Positions 9,127 through 18,877 are shown, numbered from the stretch's first letter. The stretch: DNA of 64,000 nucleotides from Candidatus Mycobacterium wuenschmannii (GCF_030252325.1 NZ_CP126981.1:992001-1056000); one strand, 5' to 3'. Numbers and translations are program-made. Notes: a model not told the origin generated them from the sequence alone.

Positions 9127-9362
9127 TGTTCGTCGTCGTGCATCGACTCGCGTATCTGGGCCAGCCGTTCCGCGGCGGCACGCTGCCGCGCCTCGAACTG
9201 CTCATCGACGTCGCGGCCTTCGGGGGTCTCGGCGCTCAATTCCGCTGAGCCGATGGAGGTTTCGTAGCGCGACTCGATCTTCTCGCGGACCGCGTCGAAC
9301 GTCGGCACCCCCGAGCTGGTGTAGCCGGTGTCGGCGTCGGGGGTTTCGGGTTCGTCGGGCAC
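9123..9362 (-). CDS. Small acidic conserved protein, Rv1638A-like
   Basis: A 79-residue, strongly acidic, probably cytoplasmic protein. The N-terminus is disordered and Pro/Asp/Glu-rich; the C-terminal half (DEQFEARQRAAAERLAQIRE) is predicted helical. No signal peptide, membrane segment or known catalytic motif is visible. It is the first gene of a two-gene unit with the HTH_42 protein, linked by a TTGA overlap. M. tuberculosis has a small gene, Rv1638A, in the same place. Function unknown. Confidence 0.65.
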   Translation of the reverse strand: MPDEPETPDADTGYTSSGVPTFDAVREKIESRYETSIGSAELSAETPEGRDVDEQFEARQRAAAERLAQIRESMHDDEH

Positions 9363-9421
9363 GATCTCACGCTACCCGTGGCGGGTCCGGTAGCGCACCA
9401 TCTGCCGCCAATAGCCCGGCG

Positions 9422-10840
9422 TCAGCGGCCTACCGGCCCGGTCGGTAGGTCCGGTGTATCGAGTCGACCGGCCAGCCACGGCAGCGCAGCGGCGAACGCG
9501 GTGCTGGCGAAGGGCCAGTCGTGCTTGCCTGGTTGCGCGACGATCAAGCAGTCGATGCCGTTGGCGCGGCCGAGCGCACACAACGACTCGGCTGCCGCTG
9601 CCTGGTCGCCGGGGCCAACTGACTGCCGGCCGGTCAGCGTCGTGTCGCCGACATCGGTTACCATCCCGTGCGGACGTTTCGACGGACCGCTCGAAGACAC
9701 GTCAAACCAGCCGGAAACCCCTTGGTAATGGCCATGTTTGGCGATCACGGTGGCGGGGTCGAATGCCGCCCAGGCGCCGGCGTCGCCGCCGAACAACCGG
9801 GCGATTGTCTGCGCCTTGGTTCCGGTCTCGGGCCCCAGGTTGCCGGAGATGTCGACGAACGCACTGAACAGCTCCGGGTGCATGACGGTCAGATCGAGCG
9901 CGCAGGTCCCTCCCATCGACCAGCCCACGACGCCCCAGTTGGCCGCGTCGGGCCCGACCCCGAATCGCGAGTTCACGAACGGCACAACGTCTTTGGTGAG
10001 ATGGTCGGCCGCGTTTCCGCGGATGCCGTTGACGCATTCGGTGTCGTTGTTGAACGCTCCGCCGGAGTCTACGAACACGAAGACCGGGGCATTACCGCCG
10101 TGCGCGGCCGCGAAGTCGTCGATCGTCTTGGCGGCATTACCAGCGCGCAGCCAGTCCGCGGGCGTGTTGAACTCGCCGCCGATCATCATCACCGCCGGCA
10201 GCGCCGGCGGGGGACTGCTCGCGAACCAGGCCGGGGGCAGGTAGACGACCTCGCCGCGATGCTTGAAGTGCGACGCGTCGTCCGAGATCGTCACCGGGAC
10301 GACAATCCCGTGCGCGGGCTGCATTCCGGCGGCCGCCATCGCGGCGACGCCGGCCACGTCGGTCTGGTGGGGCAGCGGACCTTCCGTCAGTTGATCCCAC
10401 GCCGTCTGCACGGTGGGGAAGTAGCCGACCCAGAGATTGAGCGTCAACGCGGCGCTGAGCAGACACAGCGGCACGGCCAGCACCGAGACGCCGCGCCGCC
10501 ACCACCGGGCATGACGCCAGCCGACGACCAGAATCGTGGCGGCGGCACCGGTGCCGGCGATCCACCACCACAGCAGGTGCGGTGCGGGGTCGTCGGCCAG
10601 GCCGCGATTGTCGATGTACCAGTGCGACAGGCCCGCGGCGGCGGCGCCGAGCATCGCGGCCGCGGGAAGACACAACAGGCGCCAGGACCACGACCGGCGC
10701 GCGATCGCGAGCACCAGCAGAACCCCGGCCAGGGCTTGCACGACGCCGGGCACCCAGCCATGCATCAGCGAGGTGTGGTTGTCGGCCAGCACCGCGAAAG
10801 GGAGGTTCGCCATTGAACCCGTCACGCGGTCCATTGTCAT
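9422..10840 (-). CDS. Membrane-anchored alpha/beta hydrolase (esterase D/antigen 85-like), Rv1639c-like
   Basis: A 472-residue protein with two parts. Residues 1-150 hold about four membrane helices. The rest is an extracytoplasmic alpha/beta-hydrolase of the esterase/PHB-depolymerase and antigen 85 superfamily. The nucleophile is in GWSMGG, the oxyanion region near MMIGGEFN, and the catalytic His in GKHDWPFAS; the acid is probably in the DVSSSGPSKR region. The architecture matches Rv1639c (about 489 residues). A likely substrate is a cell-envelope ester or mycolate, which is inference. In-frame Met codons at positions 3 and 10 are alternative starts. It lies downstream of lysX on the same strand. 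Confidence 0.82.
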   Translation of the reverse strand: MTMDRVTGSMANLPFAVLADNHTSLMHGWVPGVVQALAGVLLVLAIARRSWSWRLLCLPAAAMLGAAAAGLSHWYIDNRGLADDPAPHLLWWWIAGTGAAATILVVGWRHARWWRRGVSVLAVPLCLLSAALTLNLWVGYFPTVQTAWDQLTEGPLPHQTDVAGVAAMAAAGMQPAHGIVVPVTISDDASHFKHRGEVVYLPPAWFASSPPPALPAVMMIGGEFNTPADWLRAGNAAKTIDDFAAAHGGNAPVFVFVDSGGAFNNDTECVNGIRGNAADHLTKDVVPFVNSRFGVGPDAANWGVVGWSMGGTCALDLTVMHPELFSAFVDISGNLGPETGTKAQTIARLFGGDAGAWAAFDPATVIAKHGHYQGVSGWFDVSSSGPSKRPHGMVTDVGDTTLTGRQSVGPGDQAAAAESLCALGRANGIDCLIVAQPGKHDWPFASTAFAAALPWLAGRLDTPDLPTGPVGR

Positions 10841-10909
10841 CTTTTTTGCGTGCTGTGAGCATGACTTTTGCGGATCTGTTAGCCCGCGTGTTGCGCGTCG
10901 TCGAGTTGG

Positions 10910-13900
10910 CTAGCGCGGCTTGGCCAAGGGGAACGGCAGCGTCTCGCGGATACTGCGACCGGTGATCAGCATGACGACCCGGTCGACGCCCATCCCGAGG
11001 CCACCGGTCGGGGGCATCGCGTACTCCATGGCCTGCAGGAAGTCCTCGTCGAGTTCCATGGCCTCGGGGTCGCCGCCCGCGGCCAGGTACGACTGCTCCT
11101 CGAGACGACGGCGCTGCTCGACGGGGTCGGTGAGTTCGCTGTAGGCGGTGCCCAATTCGACGCCCCACGCCACCAGGTCCCAGCGCTCGGCCAGACCGGG
11201 CCGGCTGCGATGCGGCCGGGTCAGCGGAGACACCGACAGCGGGAAGTCGATGTAGTACGTCGGGTTCTCGGTGCGGGCCTCGACCAGATGTTCGTACAAC
11301 TCCAGGACGACAGCGCCGGCGTCCCAACGCGCCAGGTACGGAATGCCCGCCGCGTCCGACAATTGCCGCAGCGTGGTCAGGTCGGTGCCGGCGTCGACTT
11401 GCTCGCCGAGCGCCTCGGACACCGCGTCGTGGACGGTCTTCACCGGCCAGATGCCGGAGATGTCAACCTTTTCCAGCGCGCCGCCGGCCGTGGGCCGCAG
11501 CACCACCTGAGCGCCGTTGGCTGCCTGCGCGGCGTTCTGAATGAGCTCGCGGCTGCCGTCGATCCAGTCCTTGTAGTCGGCGTGTGCCTGGTAGGCCTCC
11601 AGGAGGGTGAACTCCGGGTTGTGGCTGAAGTCGACACCCTCGTTGCGGAACGCCCGACCCAATTCGAAGACCCGCTCCATGCCGCCGACGCACAACCTCT
11701 TCAGGTACAACTCGGGGGCGATCCGCAGATACAGGTCGAGGTCGTAGCTGTTGATGTGGGTGACAAACGGACGGGCGGTCGCACCGCCGTGGATCTGCTG
11801 CAGGATCGGGGTTTCGACTTCCAGGAAACCCTTGCCGTTCAGGGTGTCTCGGATCGCGCGGAGGACGCTGCTGCGGGCCGAGATCAGCTCGCGCGACTCA
11901 GCGTTGACGGCCAGGTCGACGTAACGGCTGCGCACCCGCGCCTCGGGATCGGTCAGCCCTTTCCACTTGTTCGGCAGCGGCCGCAGGCACTTGCCGATCA
12001 GCCGCCAGCGATGCACGATCAGCGACTGGGTGCCGGTCTTGCTGGACCCCATCTTCCCGCTCACCTCGACCAGGTCGCCGAGATCGATGGCCTTGGTGAA
12101 ATCGCCCGTGCGGCCCTGCGTCAGGACCGAATTATCCAGCAGCAGTTGCACTTCCGCCGACCAGTCGCGCAGCTCGGCGAACAGCACGCCGCCGAAGTCT
12201 CGGATTCGCAGCACCCGACCGGACACCGAGACATCGGTATTGTCGCCGGCTGCTAGCGCCTCGCCGACCGAATGGCTCGGCGGCTGCCCGACCGGATAGG
12301 CATCAATTCCGCTGTCCTGCAACGCTTTCAGTTTGGATAGCCGGACCCGCATCTGCTCGGGCAGTCGACGGCCGCGTTCGTCGCCGTCGACGATCGCGGC
12401 TTCCTGCAGTGCGGCGACGTCCGGTGCGGAGCCGTCGTCATGCAGCAACCCGGTCGCCAGCAACGTCGGCGGCACGGCCGGGTGGTGCCCGGTGTGCTGT
12501 TCGTCACGACGGACGAAGGGCAACACCAGGAATCCCTCCGCGATCACCGATGCGACGCCGACCCGCGGGATCATGCGGGTGTCTTCGTAGCAGGCGAAGC
12601 GCGGCACCCAATCCGGTTGGTACTTCATGTTGGAGCGATACAAAGTTTCCAGCTGCCACCACCGCGAGAAGAACACCAGGAACCCGCGCCACAACCGGGC
12701 CACCGGACCGGCGCCCAGTTGCGCGCCCTGCTCGAATGCGGACCGGAACATGGCGAAGTTCAACGAGATTCGCGTGATGCCGATGCGCTCGGCGTGCAGC
12801 GCGAGCTCGCTCACCATGAGTTCGATGGTGCCGTTGGGGGACTGGGGCGAACGTCGCATGAGGTCCAGCGAGACGCCGTTACGTCCCCACGGCACCAGCG
12901 AGAGCATCGCGACGACGGTGTCGCCCGGCCCGAGCGCCTCGACCAGCAGGCAGTCGCCGTCGGCCGGATCGCCCAACCGGCCCAGTGCCATCGAGAACCC
13001 GCGCTCGTTGTCGGTGTCGCGCCAGGCGTCGGCCCGCGAGGTCACCTGCGCCATCTCGGCGGCTTCGATGTCGTAGTGCCGGCGGATGCGCACCGTCAGC
13101 CCGGCGCGACGCGCCCGCGTCACCGCCTGACGCACCCCGCGCATGTCACGGCCAGACAATCGGAACTCAGCCGTCTGCAGAATGGCTTCGTCGCCGAGCT
13201 CGAGCGCGTTGAGGCCCGCCTCGCGGAATGCCTTGGCGCCGGCGGCGCTGGCGCCCATGTTGCCTGGGGTCCAGCCGTAGCTCTGGCACAAGGCCAGCCA
13301 CGCGTCGATGGCCTGCTGCCACGCCCGCGGGTCGCCGATCGGGTCGCCGCTGGCCAGGCAGACGCCCAGCTCGACCCGATAGGTGATGGCCGCGCGACCG
13401 CTCGGCGCGAAGACCACCGACTTGTCCCGGCGGGTGGCGAAATACCCCAACGAGTCGTTCTTGCCCCACAATTCGAGCAGGCCGCGGATCGCCGACTCGT
13501 CCTCGCCGGTCAGCGCGTTGTCGGCGCGCTGCGACTGGAACAGCACGATCGCGGCGGCGATCAGCGCCATCGCGCTGAACAGACCGAACAGCGCGTTGAG
13601 AAAAACCGGCGGACGGCCGGTGAACTGCGCCGACTCGACGACGGCGAACCCGACCACCCGGTTCACCACGTAGAACAGCCGGTCCTCGGGCGCCAGGGTG
13701 CGCGGGAACGTTTCGATCAGGCCCCAGGACACCACGATGCCGATCGCCCAGCCGGTCAGCAGCACGCCGGCGGCCTTATAGAGCGCTCCCTGACGCACCT
13801 TGGCCCAGAATTCGCGATAGGCGAAGGTGATGACCACGATGGCGGCTAGGTGCAATCCGAGGCCGAGCGTCTCGCCGAAGCTCCTCGCCGGGCTGGGATG

Positions 13901-14224
13901 CTCGGCGACCAGACCGGCAACGTTGAGGCCGGCCGCCAGCAACAGGTTCAGCTGCAGCGCCCACCAGGCGATGCGTTTGCGCGCGGTCAGCGCGCCGGCC
14001 AGCAGGGCCAGCACGAATGACCAGGCGAAGCTGGTGTCGGGGAAGTTGAAGACGAAGTCGTTGATGAACTCGCGCGGTACCCGGATGGCCCACCGGATCA
14101 CCGGCGAAACGCTGGCTATCAGTGACAACGTGGCGATCACGCCGACGGTCCAGCCGGCGGCTGCCGGCACCCAGCGGAGCCGGGATGTCGACTCGCTCCG
14201 TGGGCGGGACGCAGTGAGGGTCAC
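10910..14224 (-). CDS. lysX: Bifunctional lysylphosphatidylglycerol synthetase / lysyl-tRNA synthetase
   Basis: An 1104-residue fusion starting at GTG 14224. Residues 15-230 carry six or so membrane helices (MprF-like). Residues about 240-560 are the cytosolic aminoacyl-PG transferase (DUF2156) domain. Residues about 620-1104 are a class II lysyl-tRNA synthetase with an OB-fold ([21 protein letters not shown]) and catalytic motifs 2 ([15 protein letters not shown]) and 3 ([12 protein letters not shown]). It makes Lys-tRNA and transfers lysine to phosphatidylglycerol, lowering surface negative charge and conferring tolerance to cationic peptides in M. tuberculosis. It is divergent from infC. 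Confidence 0.96.
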   Translation of the reverse strand: MTLTASRPRSESTSRLRWVPAAAGWTVGVIATLSLIASVSPVIRWAIRVPREFINDFVFNFPDTSFAWSFVLALLAGALTARKRIAWWALQLNLLLAAGLNVAGLVAEHPSPARSFGETLGLGLHLAAIVVITFAYREFWAKVRQGALYKAAGVLLTGWAIGIVVSWGLIETFPRTLAPEDRLFYVVNRVVGFAVVESAQFTGRPPVFLNALFGLFSAMALIAAAIVLFQSQRADNALTGEDESAIRGLLELWGKNDSLGYFATRRDKSVVFAPSGRAAITYRVELGVCLASGDPIGDPRAWQQAIDAWLALCQSYGWTPGNMGASAAGAKAFREAGLNALELGDEAILQTAEFRLSGRDMRGVRQAVTRARRAGLTVRIRRHYDIEAAEMAQVTSRADAWRDTDNERGFSMALGRLGDPADGDCLLVEALGPGDTVVAMLSLVPWGRNGVSLDLMRRSPQSPNGTIELMVSELALHAERIGITRISLNFAMFRSAFEQGAQLGAGPVARLWRGFLVFFSRWWQLETLYRSNMKYQPDWVPRFACYEDTRMIPRVGVASVIAEGFLVLPFVRRDEQHTGHHPAVPPTLLATGLLHDDGSAPDVAALQEAAIVDGDERGRRLPEQMRVRLSKLKALQDSGIDAYPVGQPPSHSVGEALAAGDNTDVSVSGRVLRIRDFGGVLFAELRDWSAEVQLLLDNSVLTQGRTGDFTKAIDLGDLVEVSGKMGSSKTGTQSLIVHRWRLIGKCLRPLPNKWKGLTDPEARVRSRYVDLAVNAESRELISARSSVLRAIRDTLNGKGFLEVETPILQQIHGGATARPFVTHINSYDLDLYLRIAPELYLKRLCVGGMERVFELGRAFRNEGVDFSHNPEFTLLEAYQAHADYKDWIDGSRELIQNAAQAANGAQVVLRPTAGGALEKVDISGIWPVKTVHDAVSEALGEQVDAGTDLTTLRQLSDAAGIPYLARWDAGAVVLELYEHLVEARTENPTYYIDFPLSVSPLTRPHRSRPGLAERWDLVAWGVELGTAYSELTDPVEQRRRLEEQSYLAAGGDPEAMELDEDFLQAMEYAMPPTGGLGMGVDRVVMLITGRSIRETLPFPLAKPR

Positions 14225-14359
14225 AGACGGCGAGGATATTCGGTATCGCTATGGAATGCCTATGATCCGGCTGGCAGGAAATCGGTCGTGTCGGCCGTTT
14301 GCCACCGCCGGCCGGGGCCGTCGCCGCAGCGACGTGTCAGAGCAGGGCGTCGTGACTGG

Positions 14360-14632
14360 TAGACTCCTGTCCGCGACCGTCTCCGGCATAGCCAGAGACA
14401 GCAAGTGGAGTCCCGCTCCCACCGTTGGCCTCGAAGGCTCAGCGGTCCGGTCACCGGCACATCGAGTGCGTCGGTTCCTGCTTTGCGCAGGCGGCCTGTA
14501 GAGGCCGTGATCGGTCGGCACCGGGCCCTGCTTATGCAGGGCCTTTTTGCTGATGCGTGGTATCCCAACCGCTGGCTCCGCGTGGAGCAGGCGACGGTGG
14601 CGATGGACGAGAAGATCAATGAGGGAGGCCCC
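14360..14632 (+). promoter_or_regulatory. Promoter and long leader of the infC operon with attenuator and leader peptide
   Basis: A TAGACT -10 hexamer at 14360-14365 predicts a start near 14372 and a leader of about 260 bases before infC. The leader holds an 11-residue open frame (GTG 14466 to TAG 14501, [11 protein letters not shown]), followed by an intrinsic terminator at 14524-14548. GCAG-gc-GGCC at 14487-14496 is complementary to the ascending terminator arm GGCCCTGC at 14524-14531, so a competing antiterminator can form. This is the layout of a transcription attenuator; the trigger is unknown. Confidence 0.6.
14524..14548 (+). terminator. Intrinsic terminator/attenuator in the infC leader
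   Basis: GGCCCTGC, loop TTAT, GCAGGGCC, then TTTTT: a perfect 8-bp stem followed by a U-tract, placed about 85 bases upstream of the infC start rather than at a gene end. Confidence 0.78.
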
Positions 14633-15232
14633 ATCAGCACTGAGACCCGCGTCAACGAGCGCATCCGCGTACCTGAAGTCCGACTTATCGGCCCCGGAGG
14701 GGAGCAGGTAGGCATTGTGCGTATCGAAGACGCCCTTCGCGTCGCCGCGGATGCCGATCTCGACCTTGTCGAAGTTGCGCCGGATGCCAGACCACCGGTC
14801 TGCAAGATCATGGACTACGGAAAGTTCAAGTACGAGGCGGCGCAAAAGGCGCGTGAGTCTCGGAAGAACCAGCAACAGACCGTCGTCAAAGAGCAAAAGT
14901 TGCGACCCAAGATCGACGATCACGACTACGCGACCAAAAAGGGTCACGTGATCCGATTCTTGGAGGCCGGGGCGAAAGTCAAGGTCACCATCATGTTCCG
15001 CGGACGCGAACAGTCGCGACCCGAACTGGGCTTCCGACTGCTGCAGCGCCTCGGCGCCGACGTCGCTGATTACGGGTTCGTCGAGACCTCGGCCAAGCAG
15101 GACGGACGCAACATGACGATGGTGCTCGCACCGCACCGCGGCGCCAAGACGCGCGCGCGTGCGGCCGAAGATGCCGCCGGCCCCAGCACCCGGCCCGCAC
15201 CGGCAGACGACGCCGAACCGTCGCCCAACTGA
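14633..15232 (+). CDS. infC: Translation initiation factor IF-3 (AUC start codon)
   Basis: IF-3 of 199 residues, the factor that keeps 30S and 50S subunits apart and proofreads start codons. The protein begins (I)[18 protein letters not shown]; the codon is ATC at 14633 with GAGGGAGG four bases upstream. The frame is open further upstream, but that stretch covers the leader attenuator and is not conserved IF-3. IF-3 genes commonly use rare starts so that IF-3 represses its own translation. The N-domain, the basic linker ([20 protein letters not shown]) and the C-domain ([24 protein letters not shown]) are intact. It is the first gene of infC-rpmI-rplT-tsnR. Confidence 0.95.
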   Translation: MSTETRVNERIRVPEVRLIGPGGEQVGIVRIEDALRVAADADLDLVEVAPDARPPVCKIMDYGKFKYEAAQKARESRKNQQQTVVKEQKLRPKIDDHDYATKKGHVIRFLEAGAKVKVTIMFRGREQSRPELGFRLLQRLGADVADYGFVETSAKQDGRNMTMVLAPHRGAKTRARAAEDAAGPSTRPAPADDAEPSPN

Positions 15233-15261
15233 CCACAACAAGACAAGAGGACCGAGAACAG

Positions 15262-15456
15262 ATGCCCAAGGCCAAGACCCACAGCGGAGCGTCGAAGCGA
15301 TTCCGTCGCACCGGCACCGGCAAGATCGTGCGTGAGAAGGCCGGCCGTCGCCACCTGCTCGAGCACAAGCCCACCAAGCGGACGCGACGCCTGGACGGAC
15401 GTACCGCGGTGTCGGCCAACGACACCAAGCGCGTCAACAAGATGCTGAACGGCTGA
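15262..15456 (+). CDS. rpmI: 50S ribosomal protein L35
   Basis: A 64-residue basic protein ([20 protein letters not shown] at its start) with the L35 signature. It is a late-assembling component of the 50S subunit. It follows infC by 29 bases with an AAGAGGA-type binding site and precedes rplT by 52 bases, the standard operon order. Confidence 0.97.
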   Translation: MPKAKTHSGASKRFRRTGTGKIVREKAGRRHLLEHKPTKRTRRLDGRTAVSANDTKRVNKMLNG

Positions 15457-15508
15457 CCGGCAGCCACCGCGCCGGAACAACCACTTACCCACGAGATAGG
15501 AACACCCC

Positions 15509-15898
15509 ATGGCACGCGTGAAGCGGGCAGTCAATGCCCAGAAGAAGCGCCGCACTATCCTCAAGGCTTCCAAGGGCTATCGCGGCCAGCGGTCCCGCCT
15601 CTACCGCAAAGCCAAAGAGCAGCAGCTACATTCGCTGACCTACGCCTACCGCGACCGTCGCGCGCGCAAGGGCGAATTCCGCAAGCTGTGGATCTCCCGG
15701 ATCAACGCCGCGGCCCGCGCCAACGACATCACCTACAACCGGTTGATCCAGGGCCTGAAGGCCGCCGGCGTCGAGGTCGACCGTAAGAACCTGGCCGAGA
15801 TCGCGGTCAGCGACGCCGCGGCGTTCACCGCGCTGGTCGAGGTCGCCCGCAAGGCGCTGCCCGCCGACGTGAACGCACCGTCCGGAGAGGCCGCCTAA
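15509..15898 (+). CDS. rplT: 50S ribosomal protein L20
   Basis: A 129-residue L20 ([20 protein letters not shown] at its start), essential for early 50S assembly through 23S rRNA binding. Length and the C-terminal globular domain ([20 protein letters not shown] region) are normal. In other bacteria L20 represses its own operon by binding the mRNA leader, so it is one candidate effector for the structured infC leader; that is inference here. Confidence 0.97.
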   Translation: MARVKRAVNAQKKRRTILKASKGYRGQRSRLYRKAKEQQLHSLTYAYRDRRARKGEFRKLWISRINAAARANDITYNRLIQGLKAAGVEVDRKNLAEIAVSDAAAFTALVEVARKALPADVNAPSGEAA

Positions 15899-15910
15899 CC
15901 GCGCACCCCG

Positions 15911-16681
15911 GTGCTCACCGAACGATCGACCCGGGTGGTCGCTGCGGCCAAGCTGCATCGGCAGGCAACCCGTCGCCGTAGCGACCGCTTTCTGGTCGAA
16001 GGCGCCAACCTGGTCGAGGCCGCGTCGCGGCGCGGGCTGGTCCGAGAGATCTTCGCCACCGAGGCCGCGGCGCAGCGCTACGCGGCGCTATTGGCCGACT
16101 CCGGCGCCGCCGTACAGCACGTCACCGAGCGGGCGGCAAAAGCCCTGTCGGACACCGTCACTCCCGCTGGCTTGGTGGCGGTCTGCGAGCACCCGAGCAC
16201 CAGCTTGGCTGACGTGCTCGGGCTGGCGCCGCGGCTCATCGCCGTCGGTGTAGAGATCGGCGAACCCGGCAATGCCGGCACGCTGATCCGCGTCGCCGAC
16301 GCCATGGGCGCCGCCGCGGTGGTGTTCCTCGGCCACGGCGTCGACCCCTACAACGGCAAGTGCCTGCGCGCCTCGGCTGGCAGCATCTTCTCGGTCCCTG
16401 TCGTCGTCGCGCCGGATGTCGAGGCGGCAATCACCGCCCTGCAGGAAGCCGACCTGCGGGTGCTCGCCACCACGGTAGACGGCGAATTGCCGCTCGACGA
16501 CGCCGATCTCGCGTTGCCGACGGCGTGGCTGTTCGGCTCTGAGGCCCACGGCCTGTCGACGCAGATCGCCGGGATGGCCGATTCGCGCGTGCGCATCGCG
16601 ATGTCCGGCGGCGCCCAGAGCCTGAATGTGGCTGCGGCCGCAGCGATTTGCCTCTACGAAAGCGCCAAGGCGCAAACCTAA
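15911..16681 (+). CDS. tsnR: SpoU-family 23S rRNA/tRNA 2'-O-methyltransferase
   Basis: A 256-residue TrmH/SpoU (SPOUT) methyltransferase starting at GTG 15911, 12 bases after rplT. The N-terminal substrate-binding domain (RFLVEGANLVEAA) is followed by the knotted SAM-binding domain with NAGTLIRVADAMGAAAVVF, LFGSEAHGLS and the C-terminal SLNVAAAAAICLYE motif. It methylates ribose in rRNA or tRNA; the exact site cannot be read. The gene symbol follows the mycobacterial name Rv1644. Its stop overlaps the stop of the convergent MpaB-type gene by four bases. Confidence 0.9.
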   Translation: MLTERSTRVVAAAKLHRQATRRRSDRFLVEGANLVEAASRRGLVREIFATEAAAQRYAALLADSGAAVQHVTERAAKALSDTVTPAGLVAVCEHPSTSLADVLGLAPRLIAVGVEIGEPGNAGTLIRVADAMGAAAVVFLGHGVDPYNGKCLRASAGSIFSVPVVVAPDVEAAITALQEADLRVLATTVDGELPLDDADLALPTAWLFGSEAHGLSTQIAGMADSRVRIAMSGGAQSLNVAAAAAICLYESAKAQT

Positions 16682-17736
16682 GCGGCTTTGCCGCGGCCCC
16701 GCGCCGGCCGCAGCCCGGCCAGTGAGAACGTGGTGTGAACTAGCGAGCCCGCGCGCTCGAAGAGGGACTTGCGCGGCGGGAAGTAGTGCATCGGCAAGCC
16801 ACGGCGATCCGATGGCGGCCCCATGAAGCTCGGCGCCTCGATCAGCGGAGCCTTGTCGCAGTCGCGTTCCTCGGCCCGCCGGTAGGCGGCCAAAGCCCGC
16901 GGATGCAGCCGGATTTCGTCGGGAACGGCCAGGAAGGCCAACTCGACCAGCTTCCCGAACAACCGCAGCACGACTTCGTCGCCGGGGGTCCAGCGCATGC
17001 CGGCCTTCTCGCGCACCGCGGGCTCGAACAAGCCGGCTGCGATCCAACGTTGGCCTGCCACAAGCGGTTTGAATAGCTGGTCCCAGATCGGAGTCGGCAT
17101 CAAGACGAATTTCGGCTTGGGGATCCGGATTTGGAAGATGTCCAGGGTGGCCTGGTTGATCTCCAGCTCGTCGCGGCCGACCCGTTCCCAGTACTCCTGG
17201 AAGTCCTCCCACGACTTCGGCACCGGCCGCATGCTCATGCCGTACATCCGGTACCACTGCACGTGTTCGTCGAACAGCTGTCGCCTCTCGGCCTCGGTCA
17301 AGCCGCCGCAGAAATACTCGGCCACCTTGATCACCAGCATGAAGAACGTCGCGTGCGCCCAGTAGAAGGTCTCGGGATTCAGCGCGTGGTAGCGCCGGCC
17401 GCTGGCGTCGACGCCCTTGATCGTGTGGTGGTACTGCTTGATCTGCGCTCCGGTGGTCGACGCCCGACCGCCGTCATAGACGACACCCATGATCGGGTAC
17501 ACCGACCGCGCCACCCGCTGCAGCGGTTCACGCAGCAGGATCGAATGCTCCTCCACGCCGGCACCCAGCTCGGGATACATGTTCTGGATGGCGCCGATCC
17601 AGACGCCCATCATCCCGGTGCGCAGGTCGCCGAAGTACTTCCACGTCAACGAATCCGGGCCCAGTGGCAGCGCCTCGTCGTCGGGGATCACCGGCTCGTG
17701 TGGCGCGTGGGTGGGCGGCATCGACGTCACTGTCAT
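16678..17736 (-). CDS. Oxygenase MpaB / DUF2236 family protein, Rv1645c-like
   Basis: A 352-residue protein of the MpaB/latex-clearing-protein-like DUF2236 family, heme b oxygenases in characterised members. The ATG at 17736 is chosen over the one at 17784 because AGGAGG sits six bases upstream of it. Family features seen are YPIMGVVYDGG, the ALNPETFYWAHATF segment, and EHVQWYRMYGMSMRPVPKS. There is no signal peptide. A perfect dyad at 17777-17792, about 40 bases upstream, suggests local repression. The physiological substrate is unknown. Confidence 0.82.
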   Translation of the reverse strand: MTVTSMPPTHAPHEPVIPDDEALPLGPDSLTWKYFGDLRTGMMGVWIGAIQNMYPELGAGVEEHSILLREPLQRVARSVYPIMGVVYDGGRASTTGAQIKQYHHTIKGVDASGRRYHALNPETFYWAHATFFMLVIKVAEYFCGGLTEAERRQLFDEHVQWYRMYGMSMRPVPKSWEDFQEYWERVGRDELEINQATLDIFQIRIPKPKFVLMPTPIWDQLFKPLVAGQRWIAAGLFEPAVREKAGMRWTPGDEVVLRLFGKLVELAFLAVPDEIRLHPRALAAYRRAEERDCDKAPLIEAPSFMGPPSDRRGLPMHYFPPRKSLFERAGSLVHTTFSLAGLRPARGRGKAA

Positions 17737-17776
17737 CACAGCCTCCTGCTCCGGGGGTCCCATCCACGATAATGAT

Positions 17777-17792
17777 GACAACAATCGTTGTC
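17777..17792. promoter_or_regulatory. Operator-like dyad upstream of the MpaB-type gene
   Basis: GACAAC-aatc-GTTGTC, perfect 6-bp arms separated by four bases, 41 bases upstream of the MpaB ATG and 150 bases upstream of the divergent cyclase. The form fits a TetR-type operator; no adjacent regulator gene is present. Confidence 0.45.
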
Positions 17793-17941
17793 TACGATCT
17801 GCGGGGCGCGTCGCGGGTGGTGTTATCGAGTGTCATCCGCGCCGTCGCAGTGCCGTGATCAGGTGGTTCATCGCCGACCGTGGTGGACACCACCAAGGCG
17901 GTCGTTGCCGGTCTCTCCGGAGTGCACCTACCCTGAGCGTT

Positions 17942-18874
17942 GTGGAACTCGGGCCCGAACCGGTGTCCGGCGAGCCCGAGCAAACGGTGACGACGCCGGA
18001 TCCACCCGCAGAACGTCAGCGCTCGCCGCTGCATGGGGCGGCGCACTGGTTGCGCAGCACCAACCAAAGCCCCAGCCTGATCGCAGCCGTCCGGCGGGCC
18101 CGGCGCGGCCTGCCCGGCGATCCCGATTTCGGCGACCCGCTCTCCACCGCCGGCCACGGCGGGCCGCGCGCCGCGGCAAGGGCCGCGGGTCGCCTGCTCG
18201 GTGAGCGCGGCGGCGCATCCCGCGAAGTCAGCCTGGGCGCATTGCAGGTCTGGCAGGCGGTCACCGAGGCGGTCAAACGCCGCCCGGTCAACGAAGAGGT
18301 GACGATCGTCTTCACCGACCTGGTGGGCTTCTCCAACTGGTCCCTGCACGCCGGGGACGACGCGACGTTGAAGTTGTTGCGCCGCGTCGCGCGCGCCATC
18401 GAACCGCCGCTGCTCGATGCGGGCGGCCACATCGTCAAACGCATGGGTGACGGCACGATGGCGGTCTTCGCGGACCCGCGCGTCGCGGTGGCCGCCGTTC
18501 TCGAGGCCAAGCGCGCGCTCAGGACCGTCGACATCGACGGCTACACGCCGCGGATGCGAGTCGGCATCCACACCGGGCGGCCGCAGCGACTGGCGGCCGA
18601 CTGGCTCGGTGTCGACGTGAACGTCGCGGCCCGGGTGATGGAACGGGCCACCCGCGGCGGGGTGATGATCTCGGGCACGACCCTGAACCAACTCGCGGCC
18701 GACGACTTGGTCACACTCGGGGTCTCCGCCAAGCGGGTGCACTGGCCCGTATTTACCAGCAAACCCGCAGGTCTACCTGCTGATCTCGCCATCTATCGAC
18801 TCAAGTCGTCCCGAGAAACTGTTAGCGACTTATCAGCAATAGACAATCCGGATGAGGACGGGTCGCAGGCATAG
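17942..18874 (+). CDS. Class III adenylate/guanylate cyclase, Rv1647-like
   Basis: A 310-residue soluble cyclase. GTG 17942 gives a length near the 316 of Rv1647. The first 115 residues are Pro/Arg-rich with no membrane helix. The catalytic domain begins EEVTIVFTDLVGFS and carries both metal-binding Asp residues (FTDLVGF and MGDGTMAVF), the substrate-binding Lys (IVKRMGDG), and the transition-state Asn/Arg pair (GVDVNVAARVMERA). It is therefore predicted active as a homodimer making cAMP. No HAMP or receptor domain is attached. The next gene starts four bases after its stop. Confidence 0.88.
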   Translation: MELGPEPVSGEPEQTVTTPDPPAERQRSPLHGAAHWLRSTNQSPSLIAAVRRARRGLPGDPDFGDPLSTAGHGGPRAAARAAGRLLGERGGASREVSLGALQVWQAVTEAVKRRPVNEEVTIVFTDLVGFSNWSLHAGDDATLKLLRRVARAIEPPLLDAGGHIVKRMGDGTMAVFADPRVAVAAVLEAKRALRTVDIDGYTPRMRVGIHTGRPQRLAADWLGVDVNVAARVMERATRGGVMISGTTLNQLAADDLVTLGVSAKRVHWPVFTSKPAGLPADLAIYRLKSSRETVSDLSAIDNPDEDGSQA

Positions 18875-18877
18875 TAG

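Noticed and set aside
12440..13849. A 469-codon plus-strand frame opposite lysX
   Set aside because: Antisense shadow rich in Arg, Gln and His; lysX on the other strand is unmistakable.
14405..14632. An ATG-started extension of infC by 76 codons
   Set aside because: It covers the attenuator hairpin and leader, and is not IF-3 sequence; the ATC with GAGGGAGG fits the family start.
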